A stretch of DNA of 12,205 bases, taken from NCBI GenBank assembly GCA_001778355.1, contig MFGS01000007.1, positions 7,213 through 19,417 on the forward strand, read 5' to 3'. The notes under the pieces were generated by a model, which did not search any database, had not been told where the DNA came from, and saw nothing but the letters and a program-made list of their open reading frames with translations. How positions within the stretch are numbered: the stretch's first letter is position 1; every line of letters begins with the position of its first letter. The position numbers and the translations under genes were made by a program. Source of the stretch: Candidatus Firestonebacteria bacterium RIFOXYA2_FULL_40_8 (GTDB taxonomy: Bacteria; Oederibacteriota; D2-FULL-39-29). This document shows positions 5,914 to 12,205 of the stretch, one piece after another.

Positions 5914-7212
5914 TTATTTTTTTGAATGCTTTTTTATCTCTGCGAGAATATTATTGCATGCTTCTCTTGAATAGTAGACTCCATTCTTAACAACTCCAAG
6001 ATGACTGAATATTGTACGTAGATCATCGAGTGGGTTTTTTTCAGTTAAAATTAAATCTGCTTTATTGCCAATCTCTATTGTTCCAATTTTTGTTTTGTTA
6101 CCCAAGCATCTTGCGGCGTTTATAGTTGAAGCACAGATGATTTCGTAGTTTGTGAGTCCTGCTTGTGACAATAACTGCATTTCTTCATGCTCTGAAAAAC
6201 CTGCAACTACATAAGGTACTGATTTGTCTGTACCAAGCAATATTCCTGCGCCTTCCGATTTTAATTGACGGATTATATAAAACAATTTTTCCATATATGC
6301 CTGTGGATCGGCAAGCCCCGCTTTCTCAAATACTTTTCTTGATTCTTTTATTATAAAGCGCATGATTTTTATGTTTCTTTGCGAAACATATGAAAGAGAA
6401 TTTTCTCTTTCATATTCTGCTTGGTTTTGGAAATGGGTCAAACGCTTGTTTGCAATAAGCGTGGGACAGTTCCAGACATTATTGGAAGCGGCTATCCCTG
6501 CCATTTGTTTTATTGTTTCTTTCTTAAGATTTTTCTCAGGGAAATACGGGTTAACGAACCCGTACAAATGTTCAACGGACCTCATTTGAGATTCAAGCGC
6601 ATGCTTCAAGCCTACCGCATCAGGAACATGCCCGGCCACAGGCATATTAAATTCTTTTGCAATATGCATGATATCGTCAAAATTCTCGAGGGACAGCTTT
6701 GAGTAGATCTTTATGAAGTCATAGCCTTTGTTTGCCTGCATTTTAATAATTTTTCGAATCTGTCCGATATCTTTTATGGCATGTACATACATGAATTTAG
6801 GAAAAAAAGGAGGGTTGCCATCCAGCAAGGCACCGGATGTATAGATATCAGGTCCGGGAATTCGCCCTTCACTGATTTGCTTCTTCAGTTCCAAATGCCG
6901 GAACACCCGAGTGCCGAAAACATAATGACCAAGGCGAAAGGCTTCATATCCCCACATGTTCCGTATGGTGGTAACGCCGTTCACGAGATACAGTAACAAA
7001 TCGTCAGGGTTGTCACCCAAATGAGTGTGCATGTTAATCAGACCCGGCATTATATATTGACCGCGCGCATCGATCACTTTGCAATCTGATTCCGGCGATG
7101 AAGGCTGATTGCCGATGGCTTCGATGATACCATGACGAATCACTATATTTTGATCATTGTCTACATTTTTGCTTTTCATAGAAACAATATTCACGTTCTT
7201 AATAATCATCAT
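5914..7212 (-). CDS. Metal-dependent amidohydrolase (imidazolonepropionase/prolidase-like)
   Basis: The 432-residue protein is a member of the amidohydrolase superfamily: hydrolases with a TIM barrel and one or two divalent metals. The pattern is complete: N-terminal beta-sandwich strand, 'DARGQYIMPGLINMHTHLG' with metal ligands H62 and H64, 'IKIYSK' with the candidate bridging Lys168, 'AGHVPD' (H195), 'VEHLYG' (H215), 'LLGTDKS' (D329), and the C-terminal return to the sandwich 'GTIEIGNKADLILTEKNPLDDL' (377-398). The layout is that of the group holding imidazolonepropionase and Xaa-Pro dipeptidase-like enzymes, which often lack a signal peptide, as here. The substrate cannot be read from the sequence. 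The ATG at 7212 (or 7209) has GGAGG upstream. The gene has its own promoter (7379-7407) and no related neighbour, so it is probably monocistronic. I saw no clear terminator after it. Confidence 0.92.
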   Translation of the reverse strand: MMIIKNVNIVSMKSKNVDNDQNIVIRHGIIEAIGNQPSSPESDCKVIDARGQYIMPGLINMHTHLGDNPDDLLLYLVNGVTTIRNMWGYEAFRLGHYVFGTRVFRHLELKKQISEGRIPGPDIYTSGALLDGNPPFFPKFMYVHAIKDIGQIRKIIKMQANKGYDFIKIYSKLSLENFDDIMHIAKEFNMPVAGHVPDAVGLKHALESQMRSVEHLYGFVNPYFPEKNLKKETIKQMAGIAASNNVWNCPTLIANKRLTHFQNQAEYERENSLSYVSQRNIKIMRFIIKESRKVFEKAGLADPQAYMEKLFYIIRQLKSEGAGILLGTDKSVPYVVAGFSEHEEMQLLSQAGLTNYEIICASTINAARCLGNKTKIGTIEIGNKADLILTEKNPLDDLRTIFSHLGVVKNGVYYSREACNNILAEIKKHSKK

Positions 7213-7371
7213 AAAATGCTTCCTCCGGTTTGCTGTAATAATTTACCAAAAAAGAAACTCAAGGCTGGTAAGCAATTTTAATGGTGGCTATCCCTCGTTT
7301 TCCTGCTTATTTTAAGTAAATTCATATCGCTATTCCTTTGTACCACTTTAAAAAACCAGAAACTCAGATCT

Positions 7372-7407
7372 TTGATTTTTTATAGCGCTAATTCATTTTG
7401 CAGTCAA
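7372..7407 (-). promoter_or_regulatory. Sigma-70-type promoter of the amidohydrolase gene
   Basis: The minus strand shows TTGACT (7407-7402), exactly 17 bases, then TATAAA (7384-7379): five of six matches in each hexamer. Transcription would start near 7372 and leave a leader of about 160 bases, which contains two copies of TGAGTTTCT but no recognisable riboswitch. The promoter begins just after the end of the esterase gene, so the two genes are probably transcribed independently. Confidence 0.72.
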
Positions 7408-7439
7408 TATTAATATGCAACCAATGCATTTTTCAGATA

Positions 7440-8357
7440 TTATCTTCTTTTTTTATTTTTTCTAGCAAGTATCTTCCCCAACCATATCACTTTTTCGTTC
7501 TGCTGTCTTGCGCCGCCGCCTTCGTGGCCGGCACCGGGGTATTTTTTGATTTCTTTTTTGGAGCGGATCCTGGCATATGCGGGAAGGAAATTACGGGGAG
7601 GGCATACGTTATCTGCCAGGCCAACCGAGCAAATGATAGGGCAGGTAATGCCGTAGGCAAGGTTCATATTGTCAAAGTAACTCATTGTTTCCAGAACTTG
7701 TTTTCTATCTTTAGGGTTCTTTTCCAGATAGGCGCCGATCTGACCGAAGGAACCTGTTCTATCCTTGATGCGTTCGGATATTTGAGAGTACGAGGGAACA
7801 TCTGCCATCGCGGCGAAAACTTCTTTGCCTAATATACCGGAGACCGCAACTGTGGCGCCGCCGCCCTGACTTCCGCCTTCTACTATTATTCTCTTCGGGT
7901 CAGCTTCCTTAAAGGATTTAATAAGGTAAAACGCGCGTATCGTATCCAGATAAAGTTTGCCCAGATAATATTCATTTTTATCAAGCAGTCCTAGCGTTGT
8001 ATGCTTCCCTGGGATTCCGCTTTTATATTTAAAACTATTTTTAGTCTCTCCGCCCTGACCGCGGGCATCAAACGCAATAACCCCGACACCCATCGCCAGC
8101 CAGTGAGCATACCCCCAGGGAAAACCTTTGCTTCCGGTGAAACCGTGAATGTGAAGAAGGTATGGTATTTTCTTTGCCATTCTGCAAGCGGGAAGAAGTT
8201 TCCAGGCAATAATCTCCTCTCCGTCCAGGGCTTTATAGGAAATTTTATTAACTTCCATCGATTTAAGCGGCTGTTTTATTTTTTTAGATTTTAACTTAAA
8301 AGGCTTTTCTTTGCATTCTTTAACTTTCTCGTCCCAGAACTTTTCAAAATCCGGCAT
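7440..8357 (-). CDS. AXE1-family acetyl esterase (acetyl xylan esterase / cephalosporin-C deacetylase-like)
   Basis: The 305-residue protein is an alpha/beta hydrolase. It has the opening 'PDFEKFWDEKVKE' typical of AXE1 (PF05448), the oxyanion region 'LLHIHGFTGSKG', 'IAFDARGQGGETKNS' (94-108), the nucleophile elbow 'GGSQGGG' (Ser163), the acid 'VGLADNVCPP' (Asp249) and 'GAGHEGGG' (His278). The catalytic triad is complete. Family members remove acetyl groups from xylo-oligosaccharides or small acetyl esters; the true substrate is unknown. There is no signal peptide, so it is likely cytoplasmic. I chose the ATG at 8357, which has GAGGT eight bases upstream. An upstream ATG at 8384 coincides with the predicted transcription start and has no ribosome binding site. 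The C-terminus is very basic (KNKKRR). Confidence 0.9.
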   Translation of the reverse strand: MPDFEKFWDEKVKECKEKPFKLKSKKIKQPLKSMEVNKISYKALDGEEIIAWKLLPACRMAKKIPYLLHIHGFTGSKGFPWGYAHWLAMGVGVIAFDARGQGGETKNSFKYKSGIPGKHTTLGLLDKNEYYLGKLYLDTIRAFYLIKSFKEADPKRIIVEGGSQGGGATVAVSGILGKEVFAAMADVPSYSQISERIKDRTGSFGQIGAYLEKNPKDRKQVLETMSYFDNMNLAYGITCPIICSVGLADNVCPPRNFLPAYARIRSKKEIKKYPGAGHEGGGARQQNEKVIWLGKILARKNKKRR

Positions 8358-8382
8358 TTTGATGTACCTCATTTTATTTTTC

Positions 8383-8418
8383 ATACTGAATTATACCCCC
8401 CGCGATTACTTATTTCAA
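8383..8418 (-). promoter_or_regulatory. Sigma-70-type promoter of the acetyl esterase gene
   Basis: TTGAAA (8418-8413), 17 bases including a run of six G, then a perfect TATAAT (8395-8390) on the minus strand. The start is expected near 8383, so the transcript begins at or just inside the first possible ATG (8384). This argues for translation from the ATG at 8357 with a leader of about 25 bases. Confidence 0.75.
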
Positions 8419-8450
8419 CTCAAATTCTAAACCCCAAACCTCGTTAAATC

Positions 8451-8495
8451 ACACTTTTCTTTAAAAGTGTGACAGTCACACGGTGACTGTCACAC
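8451..8495. repeat. Left REP palindrome flanking the transposase
   Basis: GTGTGACAGTCAC (8467-8479), loop ACG, GTGACTGTCACAC (8483-8495) form a perfect 13-bp stem. Each arm also contains its own palindrome, GTGAC-A-GTCAC. Next to it, ACACTTTT and AAAAGTGT (8451-8458, 8463-8470) form an 8-bp stem sharing bases with the first. The block AAAAGTGTG...CACAC (8463-8495) is identical over 33 bases, in the same orientation, to 9147-9179. It lies just after the transposase stop and may also terminate its transcript. Confidence 0.9.
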
Positions 8496-8512
8496 AGGGA
8501 CAGACAGGCTAA

Positions 8513-9076
8513 TTACTTTAATCTCATTATATTCAATTCAGTATTAGATTCAGGTCTTAACACATAATCCTTCCATTGTTTAACAGAAATTTCTGTATAT
8601 TTAAAGAAATCCCCGGATATTATGTTGTCCTTTTTCATTTTAAGATGGGCCTCTGCGCTTGACCATTCCCATTTCCAGGGATTTCTTACAATCCCTGCTC
8701 TCACAGGATTTCTTTCAACATACCTGACAGCTATTGCAAGATATTTACTGTCCAATACTTTTGAATAGTATCTTTCACTCCATAAATGCCCGCTTTTATC
8801 GTATTTCATATTAAAATACCTGCTATATTTACCGTTGGTGTTTCTAAATGCTTTTGAAAGAGAATAGCTATATTTTGGAATTACTATCAAATGAACATGG
8901 TTTCCCATCAAGCAATAGGCAAGAATACTCATATCATATTTTAAAGCTCCCTCCTTCAGAATTCTAAGATAAAATTCCTTGTCCTTATAATCGTGGAAAA
9001 TAATTTGTTTGCTGTTTCCCCTCTGGCAAATATGATAAGGCATGTTAACGTCAACTGATCGCGCTGTTCTTGGCAT
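8513..9076 (-). CDS. REP-associated tyrosine transposase (Y1_Tnp, RAYT)
   Basis: This 187-residue Y1/HUH single-strand nuclease belongs to the IS200-like Y1 transposase family (PF01797). Family hallmarks in order are 'YHICQRGN' (14-21), the metal-binding HUH motif 'GNHVHLIVIP' with H60 and H62, 'GHLWSERYYSKVL' (97-109) and 'YVERNPVRAGIV' (119-130), in whose helix the catalytic Tyr is expected (Y119 is the best candidate). Such proteins cleave and rejoin DNA at REP hairpins; here those are the palindromes on both sides. The ATG at 9076 is chosen because AAGGGGTGAG lies about 6 bases upstream and the family start 'MPRTARSV' follows. A frame extending to 9103 has no support. The 3' end (150-187) diverges from what I know of the family. 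The gene is complete, without frameshift or stop, which suggests recent activity or selection. Confidence 0.93.
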   Translation of the reverse strand: MPRTARSVDVNMPYHICQRGNSKQIIFHDYKDKEFYLRILKEGALKYDMSILAYCLMGNHVHLIVIPKYSYSLSKAFRNTNGKYSRYFNMKYDKSGHLWSERYYSKVLDSKYLAIAVRYVERNPVRAGIVRNPWKWEWSSAEAHLKMKKDNIISGDFFKYTEISVKQWKDYVLRPESNTELNIMRLK

Positions 9077-9096
9077 ATTCTCACCCCTTAAGTGAT

Positions 9097-9133
9097 TTTT
9101 CAAAATATACCATTTTTATCCCCACTCTGTCAA
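9097..9133 (-). promoter_or_regulatory. Promoter of the RAYT gene
   Basis: Perfect -35 TTGACA (9133-9128), 18-base spacer, then TATATT (9109-9104) preceded by TGG, an extended -10 element. The start would be near 9097, leaving about 20 bases before the ATG. The promoter lies inside the right palindrome, so it would move with the element. Confidence 0.75.
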
Positions 9134-9146
9134 CCGAAGAAATGAC

Positions 9147-9183
9147 AAAAGTGTGACAGTCACACGGTGACTGTCACACTTTT
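9147..9183. terminator. Right REP palindrome, likely also terminator of the BatA/DUF4159 operon
   Basis: The arms (9147-9163 and 9167-9183) are 17 bp, perfect, with loop ACG: AAAA-GTGTGACAGTCAC and GTGACTGTCACAC-TTTT. Read from the DUF4159 side (minus), the stem ends in TTTTGTC, so it can act as an intrinsic terminator. It lies 44 bases after the DUF4159 stop, and no other terminator is visible there. The A/T flanks make it symmetrical, so it could work in both directions. Confidence 0.7.
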
Positions 9184-9226
9184 TGGCTAATTTGACTTCT
9201 CTATTATATTTGTTTTTATTTTTTAA

Positions 9227-9919
9227 TTAATGGGTCAGCGCGTAGACAATTATGTTTATTGTCATCTTTATGGCGTCCTGGCATTTTTCTTCGCCGAAAT
9301 ATCTCGGGGACCAGCCGCAATGCAGATCGTCGGAACATAGGAATATCTTCATGCGGCCTTTTTTATCAAATACTGCCCTGCCGCCGTTTCGTATACCCTG
9401 CATGTGGGGAATGCCGTCGGGGAACTGAAAAAGGCAGTGATACATCTGATGGTCGTCTTTAAGCTGAACCATCTTTGTGCCGGGATATATTTTATTTTCT
9501 ACTTCGCTTTTCATCGCCTGATAAAACCAATCAGATTTTCCCTGATAAACGCAATCATCTGCGAAAATAAATCCGCCCCGGTCAAGGTACTTTCTTATGT
9601 TGTCCGCCTCTTTCTCAGAAAAATTCGGCTCGCCTTCCGCGTGCATGAAGACAAAAGGATACTGGCAGACATCTTCCAGGTTCTCAAAAGACGTTACGTT
9701 TACCTGCTGATCCACATTCATAGTCGAAAGCTTCGCAAAAGCCGCAAGAAAATACTTATCAAGGTCCATCTCAACGTTCCATTTATCCGGCACCTCGCGT
9801 TTAAGGTCAAATTTCACCCTCGCCCACTTAAATTCACCGGCGGCAACGCAAACAGAGGCACTTATACATAGAAGGCAGAAAACCGCGGCAATAAGCTTAA
9901 TTTTACCTTGTTTTAGCAT
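9227..9919 (-). CDS. Exported DUF4159 domain protein of the MoxR/BatA cluster
   Basis: The 230-residue protein has a cleavable signal peptide (MLKQGKIKLIAAVFCLLCI..., probable cleavage after VCVAA), so it is exported. The mature part matches the DUF4159 (PF13709) pattern: 'FKWARVKFDLK' at the start, 'YPFVFMHAEGEPNFSEKEA', 'RKYLDRGGFIFADDC', 'DDHQMYHCLFQFPDG' and 'GRMKIFLCSDD', ending in the 'AIKMTINIIVYALTH' helix. The fold is thought to be glutamine-amidotransferase-like but without known catalysis. Genes of this family sit with MoxR, DUF58 and BatA genes, as here. The ATG at 9919 was chosen because AAGGAAAAG precedes it and it begins at the signal peptide. An open frame to 10003 runs through a GC-rich palindrome and is not supported. 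It lies 93 bases after the BatA-like gene. Confidence 0.88.
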   Translation of the reverse strand: MLKQGKIKLIAAVFCLLCISASVCVAAGEFKWARVKFDLKREVPDKWNVEMDLDKYFLAAFAKLSTMNVDQQVNVTSFENLEDVCQYPFVFMHAEGEPNFSEKEADNIRKYLDRGGFIFADDCVYQGKSDWFYQAMKSEVENKIYPGTKMVQLKDDHQMYHCLFQFPDGIPHMQGIRNGGRAVFDKKGRMKIFLCSDDLHCGWSPRYFGEEKCQDAIKMTINIIVYALTH

Positions 9920-9966
9920 ATCTTTTCCTTTTGGCAATGTCAGTGATTCTCTTACAACATTATTTC

Positions 9967-9982
9967 GCAGGCTAAAGCCCGC
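9967..9982. repeat. GC-rich palindrome between BatA and DUF4159
   Basis: GCAGGCTAAAGCCCGC: 7-base arms GCAGGCT and AGCCCGC with a 2-base loop. The one mismatch becomes G-U in minus-strand RNA. It lies in the 93-base gap after the BatA stop, without a U-run. It resembles the palindrome between groEL and dnaK (3437-3457), so the two may belong to one repeat family that settles inside operons. Confidence 0.55.
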
Positions 9983-10012
9983 GCCTACCCTGCTGACAGC
10001 CATAACCTTTTT

Positions 10013-12013
10013 CTACTCGTAAACCTTGTAATTTGCGACAAACATCTCTATTGTAGCAAATATTATCGCGGCTAATATGCAGTACCACCACCATTGATGT
10101 TGTTCTTCCTGCTCTTTTTTACTCCAGAACAAATAATTCCCTTTAACTTCCGAAAACTCGTTTAATTTGTTATTCAGTTTGCTTTCGATCTCTTTCGCCT
10201 CGGAAAATACCAGAGCTCCTTCTTTAGTGTTAACATTTACCGCTAATTTCTCTATCTTCCCGTCTTTTCCCGTACTTTTATATATTCCCGGCACTTCGTA
10301 CTCGCTTCCGGGCGCTGCTTCTTTATTGTCAGGTCCCGCTATTTTAACTCCGGCAGCTACAACATCACCGACATTGAGCTGCGTATTTTTATCAGCAAAC
10401 TTGCACAAGGAGTATATAGACTGGTGTATAAATGGCAGAAAAAGTGGAGTTAGAACAAAATTATTCCAAACCCCGTCCGTTCCGGAAGTAAACAATATAA
10501 TAGTACCATCTCCGAGTTTCTTTTCAAGCACCGCCGGATCCCCGTTCTCATAAGATAAAACGATCTCGCCTAACTCCTGTTTTTCCTTGATCTTAATATA
10601 CTTATATATTTTTATATTCGCCCAGTCGGCGTATTTCGGGTCTATCATGTTAAGCAAAATATTACTGTCCAGATTCTGAGGCACCATGCCGATACCGTAA
10701 GTTTTTTTCAGCAGATCGCCTTCCACCGAGGAAAATGACGCCGGCATTATTTCATTCATGGCTTTCGAATTATAATCCAAAATATTTACATTGCTGCCCA
10801 TACTTATAAAAACCCCGCCGCCCTGTTTTACATAAGTTTTCAGTTTCGTAAGCAACGCGTCATTTATTTTAGGAAGATTTAAGATCAAAACGGCTTTATA
10901 TTTTTCGAGAAGCTCGGTAGAAGCCGCGCCCTCGGTAGCAAATTTGGTATTAAATAAGTTCTTTATTCCGAGGGGGGTCAGCGCTTTTTCAACATAAAGC
11001 CGGTCTTTAACGTCTTTGTAAATTATAAGGAGGGGAAGCGCGGCAATCGGCGTGGTTGCGAAATAATATTTATTATCGGCGCTTAAGCCCTCGTCGGAAA
11101 TACTTATAAATCCTTCGTGCGCTGACTCCAGTTTTGCAAATACGGTAAAGTCGGCGTTTTTGACCTGATTTGCTTTTACGGAGATGTTCTGATTCAGCTT
11201 GTTCCCGTCCAGGTCCAGAGAAACATTGAGATTTTTATCCGAGCCGCCTATATTAAATATTTTTGCTTTAATTTTATTTATAGAGTACCTGTACCCCTCG
11301 CCTTCCTGTTCCGCCCCGATAACCGCTGAGTTATCCGCATTGTCTTTAGATACTTTAATTATTTTCATTTCTATGCCCGGAGAAAGGTTCTGGGAAAAAT
11401 CATACTTTGCCCAGCCGTATGCCTGGTTATCCGTAATCAGATATATTATCTTTTGGGACGCAGGTGTTTCAAAAAGTATCTCCTCCGCTTTTTTAACCGC
11501 CTGCTCAAAATCAGTTGTCCTGTAACTAAGCTTTATATTATCTATGCTTTTCATGTTAAATTTGAATTTTTCCGCAAGCACGCCTTCCGTAACTATCTTA
11601 TCGGAACAGCTGATCAGCGCAACTTTATCCGTCACGGCCAGATTGTTTATTATTTTAACAGCCTCTTCCTTTGCCTTTTGGAAGTTATTCATATACCCCA
11701 TACTGTAGGAGTTATCCAATATGATGACATTTACTTTTTGACTTCCGGTTGTCCACTTTCCTCCCTTCTTCGCCAGGAAAGGCCTTGCAAACGCAAGGAC
11801 AATAAAGGTAATTATAAGAAGCCGTAAAATTAGAAGAAGGAGATGCCTTAGCTTTTGCATTCTGGATGCTTCTGTTTTAACCTGTTCTAAAAACCGTATC
11901 GTCGGAAAATCATGCCTTGGCGCTTTCCACCTGCTTATCAAATGAATAAGCACCGGAACACTCAGTCCGGCAAGCCCTCCGAGCATTATGGTATTTAAAA
12001 ATTCAAAACCCAT
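10013..12013 (-). CDS. BatA-like membrane protein with von Willebrand factor A domain
   Basis: The 666-residue inner-membrane protein starts with the BatA N-terminal domain (PF07584): a membrane helix at about 5-27 ('LNTIMLGGLAGLSVPVLIHL'), 'SRWKAPRHDFPTIRFL' and a second helix at about 57-80 ending 'FARPFL'. A von Willebrand A domain follows from about 93, with the metal-dependent adhesion motif 'LDNSYSM' (D100, S102, S104) and 'ITDNQAYGW'. The middle carries a GATase-like segment ('YVKQGGGVFISMGSNVNILDY'), then a beta-rich part, and a last membrane helix at about 641-660. The bulk is therefore periplasmic, between the second and third helices. The ATG follows the DUF58 stop directly (TAAATG), with AAGGAG inside the upstream gene: translational coupling is likely. 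In such clusters a MoxR AAA+ ATPase acts with these proteins on envelope stress or protein maturation; the exact role is unresolved. Confidence 0.92.
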   Translation of the reverse strand: MGFEFLNTIMLGGLAGLSVPVLIHLISRWKAPRHDFPTIRFLEQVKTEASRMQKLRHLLLLILRLLIITFIVLAFARPFLAKKGGKWTTGSQKVNVIILDNSYSMGYMNNFQKAKEEAVKIINNLAVTDKVALISCSDKIVTEGVLAEKFKFNMKSIDNIKLSYRTTDFEQAVKKAEEILFETPASQKIIYLITDNQAYGWAKYDFSQNLSPGIEMKIIKVSKDNADNSAVIGAEQEGEGYRYSINKIKAKIFNIGGSDKNLNVSLDLDGNKLNQNISVKANQVKNADFTVFAKLESAHEGFISISDEGLSADNKYYFATTPIAALPLLIIYKDVKDRLYVEKALTPLGIKNLFNTKFATEGAASTELLEKYKAVLILNLPKINDALLTKLKTYVKQGGGVFISMGSNVNILDYNSKAMNEIMPASFSSVEGDLLKKTYGIGMVPQNLDSNILLNMIDPKYADWANIKIYKYIKIKEKQELGEIVLSYENGDPAVLEKKLGDGTIILFTSGTDGVWNNFVLTPLFLPFIHQSIYSLCKFADKNTQLNVGDVVAAGVKIAGPDNKEAAPGSEYEVPGIYKSTGKDGKIEKLAVNVNTKEGALVFSEAKEIESKLNNKLNEFSEVKGNYLFWSKKEQEEQHQWWWYCILAAIIFATIEMFVANYKVYE

Positions 12014-12205
12014 TTACATCAGCTCCTTGCGTTTCGCAAGATAAGAAAATAACGCTGTTTCCACCGGCGCTTCGGTAGTAAGTACCTTATAATCTATATT
12101 CATTTTATTGCACTCTTCTTTTAAAGTTTTTAAATGCGCCTTCACTTTCTCAAGATATTTTGCCTTGTAGATACGCCCGTCCAGCGAAACCTCTTTTTTT
12201 GTTTC
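12014..12205 (-). CDS. DUF58 domain protein, C-terminal part (5' end beyond window)
   Basis: Only the last 63 codons are present. They read 'LDGRIYKAKYLEKVKAHLKT', then a helix and 'YKVLTTEAPVETALFSYLAK', ending RKELM. This matches the end of DUF58 (PF01882) proteins: a long helix after 'DG..Y...Y' followed by a strand and 'T..P.E.AL..YL', completing the von Willebrand-like fold. The stop TAA touches the BatA-like ATG. DUF58-BatA order is typical of MoxR operons, so a moxR gene is expected just upstream, outside the window. Confidence 0.82.
   Translation of the reverse strand, partial: ETKKEVSLDGRIYKAKYLEKVKAHLKTLKEECNKMNIDYKVLTTEAPVETALFSYLAKRKELM

Larger units (their letters stand above)
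8463..9183 (-). mobile_element. RAYT unit: REP-associated tyrosine transposase with flanking palindromes
   Basis: An HUH/Y1 transposase gene (8513-9076) with its own promoter (9097-9133) lies between two 33-base direct copies of a palindrome (8463-8495 and 9147-9179). A short match GGCTAATT follows each copy (8507-8514, 9185-9192). This is the standard arrangement of REP-associated tyrosine transposases, which are domesticated relatives of IS200/IS605. The unit spans about 720 bases and appears intact. The outer limits are estimates; no target duplication is expected for this family. Confidence 0.75.

Noticed and set aside
8451..9183. CRISPR-like repeat, because two identical 33-base blocks are present
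   Set aside because: There are only two copies, 650 bases apart and flanking a transposase gene, with no spacers; this is a REP/RAYT arrangement.
9920..10003. Extended N-terminus of the DUF4159 protein
   Set aside because: The 28 extra residues would be encoded by a GC-rich palindrome and would bury the signal peptide; the ATG at 9919 has its own ribosome binding site.

Overview
The window looks like a chromosomal segment of an uncultured bacterium, probably diderm. The evidence is a lipoprotein signal, a MoxR-type DUF58/BatA/DUF4159 cluster, a sigma-54 promoter, moderate-to-low GC and a high density of small palindromic repeats. I cannot name the phylum. The DnaK variant and the gene mix would fit a candidate phylum related to the Elusimicrobiota/Omnitrophota/Firestonebacteria assemblage, but that is a guess. 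Every convincing gene is on the minus strand, so the window reads from right to left.

Right end (9227-12205): the 3' part of a DUF58 protein, a BatA-like membrane protein with a von Willebrand A domain, and a secreted DUF4159 protein form the downstream half of a MoxR-associated operon. DUF58 and BatA abut (TAAATG). A small GC-rich palindrome lies between BatA and DUF4159. The operon ends at a 17-bp-stem palindrome that is also the right boundary of the next element.

Mobile unit (about 8451-9183): a REP-associated tyrosine transposase (RAYT, HUH/Y1 family) has its own strong promoter. It is bracketed by two copies, identical over 33 bp, of a palindrome whose arms are themselves palindromic. 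A degenerate relative of this palindrome lies about 2.6 kb away, upstream of groES.

Middle (5914-8418): an AXE1-type acetyl esterase and a metal-dependent amidohydrolase each have a well-formed sigma-70-type promoter. They are probably separate metabolic genes.

Chaperone operon (1391-5800): groES, groEL and dnaK are consecutive and end at a strong intrinsic terminator. A textbook sigma-54 -24/-12 promoter lies upstream of groES, and further upstream are two related 15-bp palindromes placed like enhancer sites. I saw no CIRCE element and no hrcA, grpE or dnaJ. The DnaK is of the short, Thermoplasma-like type. Tandem 7-8-bp repeats joined to a palindrome follow the stop codons of both groES and dnaK.

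Left end (1-1355): a promoter, an exported MORN-2-repeat protein and a lipoprotein with a probable jelly-roll domain (cut by the window edge) form a two-gene envelope operon.

The strongest candidate for something undescribed is the sigma-54-controlled groES-groEL-dnaK operon with its paired upstream palindromes. The RAYT/REP unit and the stop-codon-proximal repeat elements come next.
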